Source: a marine bacterium B5-7
Lineage (GTDB): Bacteria > Pseudomonadota > Gammaproteobacteria > Arenicellales > CAJQKF01
DNA: 64,000 nucleotides
Assembly: GCA_021604525.1 (NCBI GenBank)
Contig: BQJD01000009.1
Span: forward strand, 1-64,000
Direction: 5' to 3'
Position numbers and translations under genes: made by a program. Below, piece after piece: positions 34,476 to 43,522 of the stretch (position 1 is the first letter of the stretch; each line of letters starts with the position of its first letter). The notes beneath the pieces are model-generated. The model was not told the origin of the DNA and ran no database searches. It worked only from the letters and a program-made list of their open reading frames with translations.

Positions 34476-34675
34476 TCGAGGATCATGACGATCATATAGT
34501 CGGTTTACGATTTCAGCTGAAGTACCTGGAACCTGTCTCAACTGTCTGTAACCCACCAATACGGTCTTTACTGCTCGTTCAAATGCTCATTTGCCTTGTC
34601 TTGGCAGCCTTAGCCGATCTTGAGATAGGTGCTGGTAGTTCCAGATACATCTCCAAAGAAAATAATTTCTGCTGA
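34472..34675 (+). CDS. Small open frame of unknown status, 67 codons
   Basis: The ATG overlaps the formyltransferase stop (ATGA) and the stop is two bases before the next gene's TTG, an arrangement typical of coupled genes. The product is 67 residues with one possible membrane segment (LLLVQMLICLVLAALADL). No family recognised and the wording looks random outside that segment. It may be a real small protein, or just the leader of the next gene. Confidence 0.25.
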   Translation: MIEDHDDHIVGLRFQLKYLEPVSTVCNPPIRSLLLVQMLICLVLAALADLEIGAGSSRYISKENNFC

Positions 34676-34677
34676 CT

Positions 34678-35871
34678 TTGGGTGAGGCGCATACAACCAA
34701 CAGGGTTTTTTGGTTTCTTAAAGGCCCCAGGTCTCACGCAAGCTCACGGATACATGGCTATAGAATTCACGAGTATCTCTTGCGCTGCGAGATGCCTAGC
34801 ATTCTCGGGATGGAACCGTACATCAATGTTGGAGATTTTCCGCTTACTACGAGAGATCTGCAAAGGCTAGATATTTTTCAACCAAACGACACTGTTATTC
34901 TAGTCAAGCTCCATGGGCAGAATACAATAAATGCCGTACGCTGGTTTTCCAAGGCAGGCATAAAGACGATATACGTTAATAGTGATCTTCCGCTAAACAC
35001 GGATCTGGCAACTCTCGTTGATCATGTTGTGTGTCCGTCAGAAAACCTGTGCGAGCAGTATCGAAATTCTGGTGTAGACCATGTCGTCCATATTGATGAT
35101 GCTGTCGAGGAATTTCGAGTACCTAAAAGCACGACTAAATCTCCCCCATATACGCTTGTATGGTTTGGAAGAATGTCTAAAGGTCGATTCGATGAGTTAT
35201 CGAAAACGAGAGATTTCGTTCGACGATTCATGAAGGAGCAATGGAAGTTAAAGATTGTCTCGAATAAGCAATATGCGGATGTAGAGTGGAATATTCAAAC
35301 AGCATGGAATCATATTCATGAGGCGGATGCTTGTCTGATAATAAGCGATGCAAACGACAAATCATTGGTTAAGTCGTCAAATCGTGTTACGCAAGCGATG
35401 GCGCTTGGTTTGCCGGTTCTGGCGTCTCCGTTGGACTCTTACAAACAGATAATTCGGGAAAGTGGAGCGGGATTTATCTTTGATAATGGAGATGAGTTGC
35501 TTGCAGGTCTGAATAAACTAACCAGGGAAACTAAAAGACAAGAAATGGCAAGTAATGCGTATTCATACGCAACGCAGAACTATTCAATTGATGTTATTGG
35601 TCGCAAGTGGCATCAACTTATATTTGATGATGTTTCCAGGAATAAAGGCCATGTAATTAAGCAGCAAGTACATGAATGTAAGCTGCTCGCACGAGTTTAT
35701 AGTCGCTTATCGTTAAGTGAAGCCCCAAATATGACTATTAGTTACAGACTAAATTATGCTTTGAAAGGAATGAAAAGCAATCCTCTGGATTACCTGGTAT
35801 GGGTTTCATTATTGAAGGCAGGATGTAAGTTGATCTTGAAAGGTTGGCGACATTTATTATCAGCGATTTGA
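34678..35871 (+). CDS. Glycosyltransferase, GT4-like
   Basis: 397 residues. RVFWFLKGPRSHASSRIHGYRIHEYLL is an acceptor-side loop used by one group of GT-B surface transferases. LVWFGRMSKGRFDELSKTRDFV opens the donor domain, and EADACLIISDAND, SSNRVTQAMALGLPVLASPLDSYKQII is the donor site; the classical E-x7-E is replaced by N-R..Q-A. Start is TTG 34678, tentative, without a ribosome site. The C-terminal ~60 residues after 335 are an extension with a hydrophobic end. Sugar not predictable. Confidence 0.72.
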   Translation: MGEAHTTNRVFWFLKGPRSHASSRIHGYRIHEYLLRCEMPSILGMEPYINVGDFPLTTRDLQRLDIFQPNDTVILVKLHGQNTINAVRWFSKAGIKTIYVNSDLPLNTDLATLVDHVVCPSENLCEQYRNSGVDHVVHIDDAVEEFRVPKSTTKSPPYTLVWFGRMSKGRFDELSKTRDFVRRFMKEQWKLKIVSNKQYADVEWNIQTAWNHIHEADACLIISDANDKSLVKSSNRVTQAMALGLPVLASPLDSYKQIIRESGAGFIFDNGDELLAGLNKLTRETKRQEMASNAYSYATQNYSIDVIGRKWHQLIFDDVSRNKGHVIKQQVHECKLLARVYSRLSLSEAPNMTISYRLNYALKGMKSNPLDYLVWVSLLKAGCKLILKGWRHLLSAI

Positions 35872-35919
35872 TAATGAATAAACCCTGGCAGCATTTGATA
35901 CAGGTCTTATGACAAAAGC

Positions 35920-36945
35920 ATGAAGAATGCAATTATCTACCTATTCCTTTTGCAAACGCTAGCCGTGCTGCCGTTCATGATCAGGGATGGACGAGATAGA
36001 TACATAAACAGAATACTGGTATCTCAAGTGCTCTTGCTTGTGATCTTTTTTCTGGTGTGGGGTGGATATTCGACCGATGCCTGGCGTTATTTATGGCGAT
36101 TTGAGAAAAATCCATTTACAGTTGACCCTGATCGATTATTCTGGATAGCCGGTCATTATTTGTCGAGAGTGATCGATAACCCGTGGCCGCTTAAAATATC
36201 ATCAGTTATATCAATTTTGTTGATGATCGTCGCTCTTCTAAGTTGGCATACAATCGAGTCGAAACGAAGGGCGCTAGTTGCAATGTTTTTGCTTCCGCTT
36301 CTACCTGTTTTCTTTTTGGGCTACGGTAATACTGTCCGCCAGGTTATGGCTGGGTCCTTGTTTCTGCTTGCTTTCGTTACGTATAAACCAGAACGCCGTT
36401 ACTGGATGTATATTCTGTCGGCGATGGCGATTTTGATTCACTATCCAATCATCGCACTATTTATAGCTGTCTATTTAGCTAATCGATGGCCAAGTGCTGC
36501 CCCGGCCTTTCTCATTTCAGCGATTGTGCTCGGGTTTGGTGCACCCTGGGTCTTGAATATCTTTGGATTTGAGCTGGCAGCCATAGTGAAGTATTCGGGC
36601 TATACCGAAGGCTCATATCATTATTTAAAGTTGGCAGTACATTTGGTTGTCGCCGGTTTTATTCTGATCCTGGTCCGTTTTGTTCTACATAGAAAGCTAG
36701 TGCTTTTCGAGTCTGTTTATCTTTATTGCGTTGGAGTCGCATCGTTACTTGTTTTATACGAAGTCCCTTTCGAGCGACTATTGCTTTATGGGGAAATGAT
36801 AATACCGTTTATGTTACCAGGCCTATTACTAGTGGAACGGTTAAGTGCCCGTGCAATGATAGGCTTATGGGCTACGGGTATGGTATTGGGAATATTACTA
36901 TGGACGAATCGTTCAATTGAGATAACGTTGGGTTATGCAACTTGA
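35920..36945 (+). CDS. EpsG-family polysaccharide polymerase (Wzy-like)
   Basis: 341 residues with about nine to ten membrane segments. YSTDAWRYLWRFEKNP and GYGNTVRQVMAGSLFLLAF are the two conserved loops of EpsG/Wzy-type polymerases (D-x-x-x-Y and R-Q-x-x-A), followed by a periplasmic HYPIIALF. EpsG and Wzy join lipid-linked repeat units at the outer face of the inner membrane. It is the only polymerase-like gene in the cluster. A following TPR protein begins in TTGA or just after the stop and could be its partner. No Wza/Wzc export or chain-length genes are visible nearby. Confidence 0.8.
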   Translation: MKNAIIYLFLLQTLAVLPFMIRDGRDRYINRILVSQVLLLVIFFLVWGGYSTDAWRYLWRFEKNPFTVDPDRLFWIAGHYLSRVIDNPWPLKISSVISILLMIVALLSWHTIESKRRALVAMFLLPLLPVFFLGYGNTVRQVMAGSLFLLAFVTYKPERRYWMYILSAMAILIHYPIIALFIAVYLANRWPSAAPAFLISAIVLGFGAPWVLNIFGFELAAIVKYSGYTEGSYHYLKLAVHLVVAGFILILVRFVLHRKLVLFESVYLYCVGVASLLVLYEVPFERLLLYGEMIIPFMLPGLLLVERLSARAMIGLWATGMVLGILLWTNRSIEITLGYAT

Positions 36946-36947
36946 GT

Positions 36948-37811
36948 ATGCGGAAATCACTCGCAAATCTCTATGTTCTTGTCGTATTGGCCTTGTGTGG
37001 TTATCTTGCTGCTACTACTCTTTATTCACCGCCAATAGAGCCAACATTCTCGAGATCAGTACAGTCCGCGTATTGGTATCTCGACCATGGCAAGTATAAC
37101 GCCGCAAGAAATGCCATGCGAAAGGCACGTAGCCTTCGAGCGAATCACCCTGATATAACAATTCTGGAGAGTCTGGTGCGGCTTTCGAAATCGTTCGAAT
37201 ATGAATTGGTTAAAGCTCGTGCCCAGTCTCTTCTTATGTATGATCGCCACAAGTCGAGCATTCTTATAGTTCTTGGTAGAAATGAATATAGGCAAAAAAA
37301 TTACGCCGCAGCCGAAAGATACTATCTGGATGCAATTTCCATTAATCAAAATGACGCTGCGGCATGGCACTGGTTAGCGAAGTCGACTGACAAAGCTCGT
37401 GGTCCAGAAAACGCGATTGTGCAATATGAAAAGGCTTATGAGTTAGAAAAAGATGCTGAGTCTATTGCGGAAGATTATGCTATGGCGCTGATGAAAGTTG
37501 GTCGACCTCAAGATGCCGCCGAGATCTATAAGTCACTAGTTGAGATGGAAGAACATAATATTGAGTATGTCTTGCAATGGGCGACTGCATTAATACAAGC
37601 AGGATCTACAGATTCCAGTCAAGCTGTTGTTGAACGTTTATGGACAGGTATGTCAGATCCGCTCTTGAGACAAAAAAAAGTTAACAAAAAGGAGTGGAGT
37701 ATTTTCTATAAGGGCGAAACCATTGCACTGAAAAATTACTCCGAGAAAGAAAAATTTGTATGTACTTTGCCAGGTGCCGGGAATCATGAAATTTGTCTAA
37801 AATCTGTTTGA
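36948..37811 (+). CDS. TPR-repeat protein with N-terminal membrane anchor
   Basis: 287 residues from ATG 36948; a TTG two codons earlier overlaps the EpsG stop. Residues ~8-25 form one membrane segment or uncleaved signal, then TPR helices: SAYWYLDHGKYNAARNAMRKAR, LGRNEYRQKNYAAAERYYLDAISINQNDAAAWHWLAKS, IVQYEKAYELEKDAESIAEDYAMALMKVGRPQDAAEIYKSL. Ends with a Cys-containing tail. TPR anchors of this kind scaffold polymerase or export complexes. It is the last + strand gene of the operon; kdsC faces it from the other strand. Confidence 0.7.
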   Translation: MRKSLANLYVLVVLALCGYLAATTLYSPPIEPTFSRSVQSAYWYLDHGKYNAARNAMRKARSLRANHPDITILESLVRLSKSFEYELVKARAQSLLMYDRHKSSILIVLGRNEYRQKNYAAAERYYLDAISINQNDAAAWHWLAKSTDKARGPENAIVQYEKAYELEKDAESIAEDYAMALMKVGRPQDAAEIYKSLVEMEEHNIEYVLQWATALIQAGSTDSSQAVVERLWTGMSDPLLRQKKVNKKEWSIFYKGETIALKNYSEKEKFVCTLPGAGNHEICLKSV

Positions 37812-37820
37812 CGTTGCTAC

Positions 37821-37841
37821 ATGACTCCAACTACAAGTCAT
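37821..37841. terminator. Weak hairpin between the converging operon end and kdsC
   Basis: ATGACT (37821-37826) and AGTCAT (37836-37841) with a 9-base loop. No T tract. It lies in the 41-base convergent gap and is the only termination-like structure at the operon end. Confidence 0.3.
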
Positions 37842-37852
37842 TAACCATGAAA

Positions 37853-38419
37853 TTACCGGTTCAGGTATTTGCTTATCGTTTTCCCATATTGGCCATTAGC
37901 ATATAACAATAGGTCACAGATTTGTCTGACGGCACCTTTGCCTCCAGCGAGCGGAGTTATCCAATGGGATTGTTCTTTTACAGCGGGGTGTGCATCTGCT
38001 ACGGAAATAGATAATCCCACCCGCTTCATCACGGGTAAATCAACGATGTCATCGCCCACATAACAGGCGAACCGGGGTTCGATACCTGTTGCGCTAGAGA
38101 GTTCTTCAAAGGCGGTATGTTTGTCCTGTGCCCCTTGGTATAGATGGTCAATACCAAGTTCATCGACCCGTAATTGCACGGATTCCGATGTGCGTGCAGT
38201 GATGATGGCTGTCTTGATGTTGATGTTTCGAATCAACTTTAATCCCAGGCCATCTCGCGAATGGAATGCCTTGAATTGCATTCCCGTATCGGTAAGGTAG
38301 AGCGATCCATCGGTCAATACTCCGTCAACATCGACGATAAGAAGTTTTACAGTCCGTGCACGCTCAATAATATCTATTGGTATATCAAAATCCGGTTTCA
38401 TCGAGTTGGGTGAATTCAA
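37853..38419 (-). CDS. kdsC: 3-deoxy-D-manno-octulosonate-8-phosphate phosphatase
   Basis: 188-residue HAD phosphatase. LLIVDVDGVLTDGSLYLTD has the two catalytic aspartates (DxD), FHSRDGLGLKLI and TARTSESVQLR follow, and YVGDDIVDLPVMKRVGLSISVADAHP is motif IV with the Mg-binding D-D. It removes phosphate from Kdo-8-P in Kdo synthesis. Length and lack of a transferase domain fit the C0-type stand-alone KdsC. The TTG at 38419 gives the longest form; ATG 38401 is an alternative. It sits at the operon's end on the opposite strand, 16 kb from kdsA, with a 210-base divergent region before the next gene. Confidence 0.9.
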   Translation of the reverse strand: MNSPNSMKPDFDIPIDIIERARTVKLLIVDVDGVLTDGSLYLTDTGMQFKAFHSRDGLGLKLIRNINIKTAIITARTSESVQLRVDELGIDHLYQGAQDKHTAFEELSSATGIEPRFACYVGDDIVDLPVMKRVGLSISVADAHPAVKEQSHWITPLAGGKGAVRQICDLLLYANGQYGKTISKYLNR

Positions 38420-38629
38420 AATTATGAGTTCCTCGCGTTACTGTCGAAATGATTTAAATTGGTTTTCATCTTAATGAGGCAGGGAGAATCAGGAATGATT
38501 TTGAAATGATGATTACCAGTAGAGAATAAGCGTTGTCATCTTGCTGTCGATAGAAAATGGGCATTGTGATTAAGTTCATGCTTCGCACATTTAACCGTAC
38601 AATTATAAAGCCCGTGGTTAGATTACGTC

Positions 38630-40546
38630 TTGATTTTTAGTATATCCGATATGTACTTTATAAACGTCGTTATCCTGTTCGCTTATCTGACATTACCGGG
38701 GTTGGCTATTACCCGGTTATTCAGACTGAACAGGCATGTATTCCTGCTCTCTGTAGCTTTGAGTATTGTGGTCCTGGTAATAACTCAAGTACCCGTACGA
38801 ATGTTCAAGGTAAGTATTGATAGCTGGATATTGTCGATTGCAGTTGTAACACTGGTCGTATTGGTGATGGTGAAAGTCACCCAACTCAAAAGGCAGGGCA
38901 TTGGATCGATAGTGACACGACAACATCCGTCTGGTGTATACGTTGGTGCGGCATTGATTGCTGGTATCTGGACCATCTACTATCTTCTGGTTGGTGGTTA
39001 TTCTGAAGTACCTTCGGATTTCTGGAATCATCTTCTTCGCATTACCTGGGAATTCAGGTTCCGATCGCCTGAGCATCTAATATCCATGGGTTCTAATCCT
39101 GGTGCATATATTAATCGGGATTTCACACACACACTGCATGCTGTGGTGGCGTCCCGTCTTAATATAGCGCCGTTAGATCTTGTGGCTACGACCGGCTATG
39201 TAATCACCACACTGTTTTTGGTGTCGGTATATTGGTTCGCCTACGCATTATTCGAGCCGGCAGGTTCCTGTGGAATGTCGAGACCGAAGCGTATTGCTAT
39301 CGCAATACTTTCTGTGTTGTTGATGGTGTTGTGGAAAGGAACGGGGCCTTTCAGTTTTATTCGCTATTATGCGATGGGGCCCGCCATCTTTGGATTTATT
39401 TTGTATTTTACATTTCTCTTACTATGGTCTGACATTCTCAAGTTACGGCAATATCACGTTAGACATCTGCTGGTAGCCGGAATGTTGGCAGTGGTAATGC
39501 TGATGATTCATCAGCAGGAGGTCGGCTTTGCGATTCTGATGGCAGCGGCCATGCTGGTTCTTTACTATTTATTCGATCAACGATCGATGAAGTCGGTCAA
39601 AAAATATATCCTGTTGTCGTCAATAATACTGGGTGTACTTGTGGCTATTGCCGGGTCCATAGCGCTCATTATGCTACGTGAGCCGAAGAATATCGGTAGT
39701 TACAAGTTACTGTATCTTGGTGACTATGTTCCTTACTTTGAAGATGTGTTTATTCTCAACCCTTCGTGGCAGTTTCTGGATACCGTCGGCTGGTTTGGAA
39801 TCGCCAGCTTATTACTATTTACGCTTAACTATCGACTATTCAGTGGTTCGATAATAGTCTGGGCGGGTGTATTGGTTCCACTGCTTACTGTTTTCAATCC
39901 TGCTTTTGTTTACATATATTTACACGTCGCAAAGTATGAGACCCTATGGCGACTACTTTTTATCCTGCCTGTCTCGTTTATATCTGCACGTATCGGTATT
40001 GAATATGTTATGCGATTTAAAACAGGTGGTACGTTCAGGCGTGTAACGACTATCCTTGTTTCAATTTTCATGCTTGCCCTGTTGCTGCCATTTTCATTGG
40101 GTGATTACAGAAACACGAGCAGTCGACTAGGCTCACTTGTCGATACACGGGCGCAGGGAGAAAACTGGATTCGTGACGTTGTTGAACGACTAAATACCGT
40201 GCCTCGCAATCACGTCTATACCGATCCCGTTACGGCGTATGTCTTGCGTGGTGCTACCCATCATATTGTCAAAGGGTGGAAATTTTATGCCCACACATCA
40301 GGGTACGATTTCAATAAGTTGCTTGCTGACGGAGAACTTCCGAGTTTTCTGAGAAAACGTTCCGGGATATATGTGATTAACAGACGTAGAACTGAGGGAA
40401 CCGGAAATGGCCAGGATTCAGGTCACTGGCCGGCTGATGTATTATTTACAGAGAAATGGTATCCCGATGACTTGAGTACACGGCTGATTCAACACGGCTC
40501 TAAACTGATTTACCGAAACGACAACATAGAGATATATGTTATGTAG
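38630..40546 (+). CDS. Large multi-spanning membrane protein, unknown function
   Basis: 638 residues with about 11-13 membrane segments, including the N-terminal pair (about 7-25 and 35-70), then many between 100 and 480, and a soluble C-terminal part of ~140 residues. The layout, with a first loop carrying acidic residues (GYSEVPSDFWNHLLRITWEFR) and a periplasmic C-terminal domain, resembles GT-C-fold glycosyltransferases of the PMT or DUF2142 kind, but no defining motif is certain. Starts at TTG 38630 or ATG 38651. It lies between kdsC and a GT4 gene, so a role in surface glycan transfer or ligation is plausible. Function unknown. Confidence 0.65.
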   Translation: MIFSISDMYFINVVILFAYLTLPGLAITRLFRLNRHVFLLSVALSIVVLVITQVPVRMFKVSIDSWILSIAVVTLVVLVMVKVTQLKRQGIGSIVTRQHPSGVYVGAALIAGIWTIYYLLVGGYSEVPSDFWNHLLRITWEFRFRSPEHLISMGSNPGAYINRDFTHTLHAVVASRLNIAPLDLVATTGYVITTLFLVSVYWFAYALFEPAGSCGMSRPKRIAIAILSVLLMVLWKGTGPFSFIRYYAMGPAIFGFILYFTFLLLWSDILKLRQYHVRHLLVAGMLAVVMLMIHQQEVGFAILMAAAMLVLYYLFDQRSMKSVKKYILLSSIILGVLVAIAGSIALIMLREPKNIGSYKLLYLGDYVPYFEDVFILNPSWQFLDTVGWFGIASLLLFTLNYRLFSGSIIVWAGVLVPLLTVFNPAFVYIYLHVAKYETLWRLLFILPVSFISARIGIEYVMRFKTGGTFRRVTTILVSIFMLALLLPFSLGDYRNTSSRLGSLVDTRAQGENWIRDVVERLNTVPRNHVYTDPVTAYVLRGATHHIVKGWKFYAHTSGYDFNKLLADGELPSFLRKRSGIYVINRRRTEGTGNGQDSGHWPADVLFTEKWYPDDLSTRLIQHGSKLIYRNDNIEIYVM

Positions 40547-40563
40547 CTGTTATACGTATGTGA

Positions 40564-41667
40564 TCAGTTGTTGAGCATCGCTCGATACATTTCACGTGTT
40601 TTTCTTATGAACCGGTCGAGGGTATATTCACGAAGGTATAGACTTCGACTATTCCTGCCCATTCCCTCTCTCAAATCACTATCTCCTACAAGTTCTGTCA
40701 ATGCCTTGACCACGACCTCTTTGGAATTACGTGTGATCAGGCAGCCATTCTTCCTGTTTACAACCAATTCAGATGATCCGCCAACGTCAGTTGCAACAAC
40801 TGGCAGTCCCGCCCTTAGGGCTTCAATAATACTTAACGGTAAACCCTCCCATTTTGATAAAGATACATAAATATCTGCGTTCTGAAGGAGATTTTCAGGA
40901 TGCGTATTGTCGGTATCGATTGTCACTCGGCCGGATAACCCGAGTTCGTCAATTCGTTGTTCTATTTGTTGACGATGTGGCCCATCACCGACAAGAATAA
41001 GCTGACAATATTCAGGTAATAGATCAAGTATCTCAACCAGCGCAAGCTGGTTTTTTTGTTCACACAGGCGGCCGACGCATATCAGTGATAAAACTTTATT
41101 GTTCTTGCCGGAACCTGGCTTTGACGGCGTGATATCCGGAACTCCGTTGGGAATCAAAACAAGTTGATCCGTGCGCCCAATCTTTTTTCTAATTGCTGTA
41201 TCGAAATCCCGTTTTGATACAGTGACCAGACGATCAGAAAATGGCGCGAGTAGCTTCTCGACAGGGATGCCGATAAATTGTCGGGACCGTGGATTGCCAT
41301 CGGTAAAGCTCCAACCGTGTACGGTGACAACGACATGTCTGGACTTGCCGATTGTCGCTATCCGACCAAGCATAGCTGCCTTGAATGAATGCAGGTGGAT
41401 AATTGATGGCTGGAATGATTTGATCTCTGAGCGTATGCACCGAATCGTTTTTATATCTCTTATCGGCGAAATCTGGCGAACAAGACTGGGTATGAATTGA
41501 TAGCTAACACCAAGATGCTCGAGTTCAGAGGTCAGGTAGCCAATCTCTCCGACCACAACACGAACATCAAATTCGTCAACCAAATTTTCTATCAACCACA
41601 GAATGTGCTTTTGTGCACCGCCGAGATCGCTTCTGGTTATGGCGAATAATATTCTTTCTTTAGCCAT
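40564..41667 (-). CDS. Glycosyltransferase family 4
   Basis: 367 residues. ILFAITRSDLGGAQKHILWLI is the GT4 acceptor loop, VTVHGWSF, VTVSKRDFDTAI, LSLICVGRLCEQKNQLALVEIL and LVGDGPHRQQIEQRI the linker and donor domain, and ADIYVSLSKWEGLPLSIIEALRAGLPVVATDVGGSSELV the donor site with E-x7-E. Minus strand, converging 17 bases from the large membrane protein. It is separate from the long operon, so it may belong to lipid A core or another glycan. ATG is preceded by a clean upstream gap of 124 bases. Confidence 0.87.
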   Translation of the reverse strand: MAKERILFAITRSDLGGAQKHILWLIENLVDEFDVRVVVGEIGYLTSELEHLGVSYQFIPSLVRQISPIRDIKTIRCIRSEIKSFQPSIIHLHSFKAAMLGRIATIGKSRHVVVTVHGWSFTDGNPRSRQFIGIPVEKLLAPFSDRLVTVSKRDFDTAIRKKIGRTDQLVLIPNGVPDITPSKPGSGKNNKVLSLICVGRLCEQKNQLALVEILDLLPEYCQLILVGDGPHRQQIEQRIDELGLSGRVTIDTDNTHPENLLQNADIYVSLSKWEGLPLSIIEALRAGLPVVATDVGGSSELVVNRKNGCLITRNSKEVVVKALTELVGDSDLREGMGRNSRSLYLREYTLDRFIRKTREMYRAMLNN

Positions 41668-41791
41668 GCGTAATCCATTGGCGTGGATTTACAACTGTTG
41701 ATACAGAGCCAGCGTCCATATGCATTGAATATTTCTGGCTCGTTTAATTATGGGTTCCGTGGTGGATGACAGGTTTGGGAACTTGATCTAT

Positions 41792-42004
41792 CTATCCTCC
41801 TAAATTGCTCAGCATAGCCAGTGCCTTATCTTCTTCACTGGTATCCATTCCAGCGCTTCGACGCTTTAATACGCGGAACTGCAGTCCCTCGATATCAAAC
41901 AGCATGGTTTCATGTCCTTGTCGGAATTCTGCGATCAGACCTTCACCGGGCATGCGATATATCTGACTGAATTGAAGTTTACTTTCCGTTGATCTCGATG
42001 CCAT
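41792..42004 (-). CDS. Small hypothetical protein downstream of ilvA
   Basis: 70 residues, no recognised family. Begins six bases after the ilvA stop on the same strand, so translation is probably coupled. The product is soluble, with a beta-like centre (GEGLIAEFRQGHETMLFDIEGLQFRVLKRR) and an acidic end containing SEEDKALAMLSNLGG. Spacing makes it a likely real gene, but no function can be assigned. Confidence 0.6.
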   Translation of the reverse strand: MASRSTESKLQFSQIYRMPGEGLIAEFRQGHETMLFDIEGLQFRVLKRRSAGMDTSEEDKALAMLSNLGG

Positions 42005-42010
42005 ACGTGG

Positions 42011-43522
42011 TTAACCCAGAAACAGGCGATAAGCTACATTGTCCGATTCGTCGGAGTACTCGTATCCAAGCTTGTCGAGAAATGTTTTCAACAACTTTCT
42101 CGATTCATCCGGAACCTGAATGCCGCATAGTACCCGGCCATAGTCCGCGCCGTGATTGCGATAGTGAAACAGGCTGATGTTGAATCGGTCGCCCAAAGTG
42201 TCCAGAAACTTGCTTAGTGCGCCGGGCCGCTCAGGAAATAGAAAGCGGAACAACATTTCGTCGTCGATTCGCGGTGCTCGACCTCCAACCATGTGACGAA
42301 TATGCTCCTTGGCTAACTCATTATCGGTTAAGTCAACTGTTGCATAACCCCTTTCATCCAGTTTCTGGACCAGGCCATCAATATCCGCATCGTCGCTGAC
42401 GCTGAGTCCGACATAGATTTGGGCTTTTTCAGTATCTGCGTAACGATAATTGAACTCGGTAACACTACGCCGACCGATCATCCTGCAAAAGGCGCGAAAG
42501 CTGCCGGGTTTTTCAGGAATGGTTACACACAGGATTGCTTCCCGACGTTCACCAATCTCAGCACGCTCGGATACATGACGTAAGCGATCGAAATTCATGT
42601 TGGCGCCCGTGGATATTGCTATCAGATCGCCATTGATGGAATGACCGGACTGTACATATTTCTTTAGCCCGGCCACTGCAAGCGCGCCAGCCGCTTCCGT
42701 GATTGAGCGGGTATCTTCGAAAATATCCTTGATTGCCGCGCACATCTCGTCGGTTGAAACAACCACCATATCGTCAACACATCGTCGACAAATACGAAAC
42801 GTTTCTTTGCCGACGGTGCGTACTGCCACGCCATCTGCGAATTGACCAACATGGGGCAGGGTGACTCGTCGCCCTTTCTTGAGGCTTGCAGTCATGGAGG
42901 CAGCATCTTCGGGTTCGACGCCAATGATCTTGATCTTTGGACGAAGCTGCTTGATGTAGGTAGCGATACCCGATATCAGACCACCGCCACCTACCGGAAC
43001 AAAAATGGCCTCAATCTCGCCGGCATGTTGGTTAAGCAGTTCAATGCCAATCGTACCTTGCCCGGCAATGATGTCAGGATCATCAAAAGGTGGAATATAC
43101 GTTTGATCATTCTCTTCACAAAACGTAGCCGCAGCAACACTGGTTTCATCGTATGTGTCGCCTGTTAGCTTGATTTTCGCTCCTCGATTACGAACCGCAG
43201 CAACCTTGATGGTTGGGGTTGTAACCGGCATGAAAATGGTTGCCTGGCATTTCAGATGCTGTGCCGCCATGGCTACACCCTGGGCATGATTCCCTGCAGA
43301 TGCAGCCACTACTCCACGTTTCAGCACCTCTTCGGGAAGCTGTGCCATCTTGTTGTAGGCACCACGAATCTTGAAGGAAAAGACATCCTGCGAATCTTCA
43401 CGCTTCAACCATACCTTGTAACCGAGCCGCCGGCTGAGTCCAAATGCCTGATCGAGCGGTGTCTCGCGTGCCACGTCATAGACACGGGAAGTCAGAATTT
43501 TCTTTAAGTATTGCTGTGGCAT
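42011..43522 (-). CDS. ilvA: Threonine ammonia-lyase, biosynthetic
   Basis: 503 residues. The PLP domain (about 1-320) has SFKIRGAYNKM with catalytic K51, AGNHAQGVAMAAQHL, and GGGGLISGIATY binding the phosphate. Two ACT-like regulatory segments follow (about 335-405 and 425-503: EKPGSFRAFCRMIG, ERPGALSKFLDTLGD), so this is the isoleucine-feedback form rather than the catabolic TdcB. It deaminates threonine to 2-oxobutanoate, the first step to isoleucine. Minus strand; divergent from rpiA across 122 bases. Confidence 0.93.
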   Translation of the reverse strand: MPQQYLKKILTSRVYDVARETPLDQAFGLSRRLGYKVWLKREDSQDVFSFKIRGAYNKMAQLPEEVLKRGVVAASAGNHAQGVAMAAQHLKCQATIFMPVTTPTIKVAAVRNRGAKIKLTGDTYDETSVAAATFCEENDQTYIPPFDDPDIIAGQGTIGIELLNQHAGEIEAIFVPVGGGGLISGIATYIKQLRPKIKIIGVEPEDAASMTASLKKGRRVTLPHVGQFADGVAVRTVGKETFRICRRCVDDMVVVSTDEMCAAIKDIFEDTRSITEAAGALAVAGLKKYVQSGHSINGDLIAISTGANMNFDRLRHVSERAEIGERREAILCVTIPEKPGSFRAFCRMIGRRSVTEFNYRYADTEKAQIYVGLSVSDDADIDGLVQKLDERGYATVDLTDNELAKEHIRHMVGGRAPRIDDEMLFRFLFPERPGALSKFLDTLGDRFNISLFHYRNHGADYGRVLCGIQVPDESRKLLKTFLDKLGYEYSDESDNVAYRLFLG

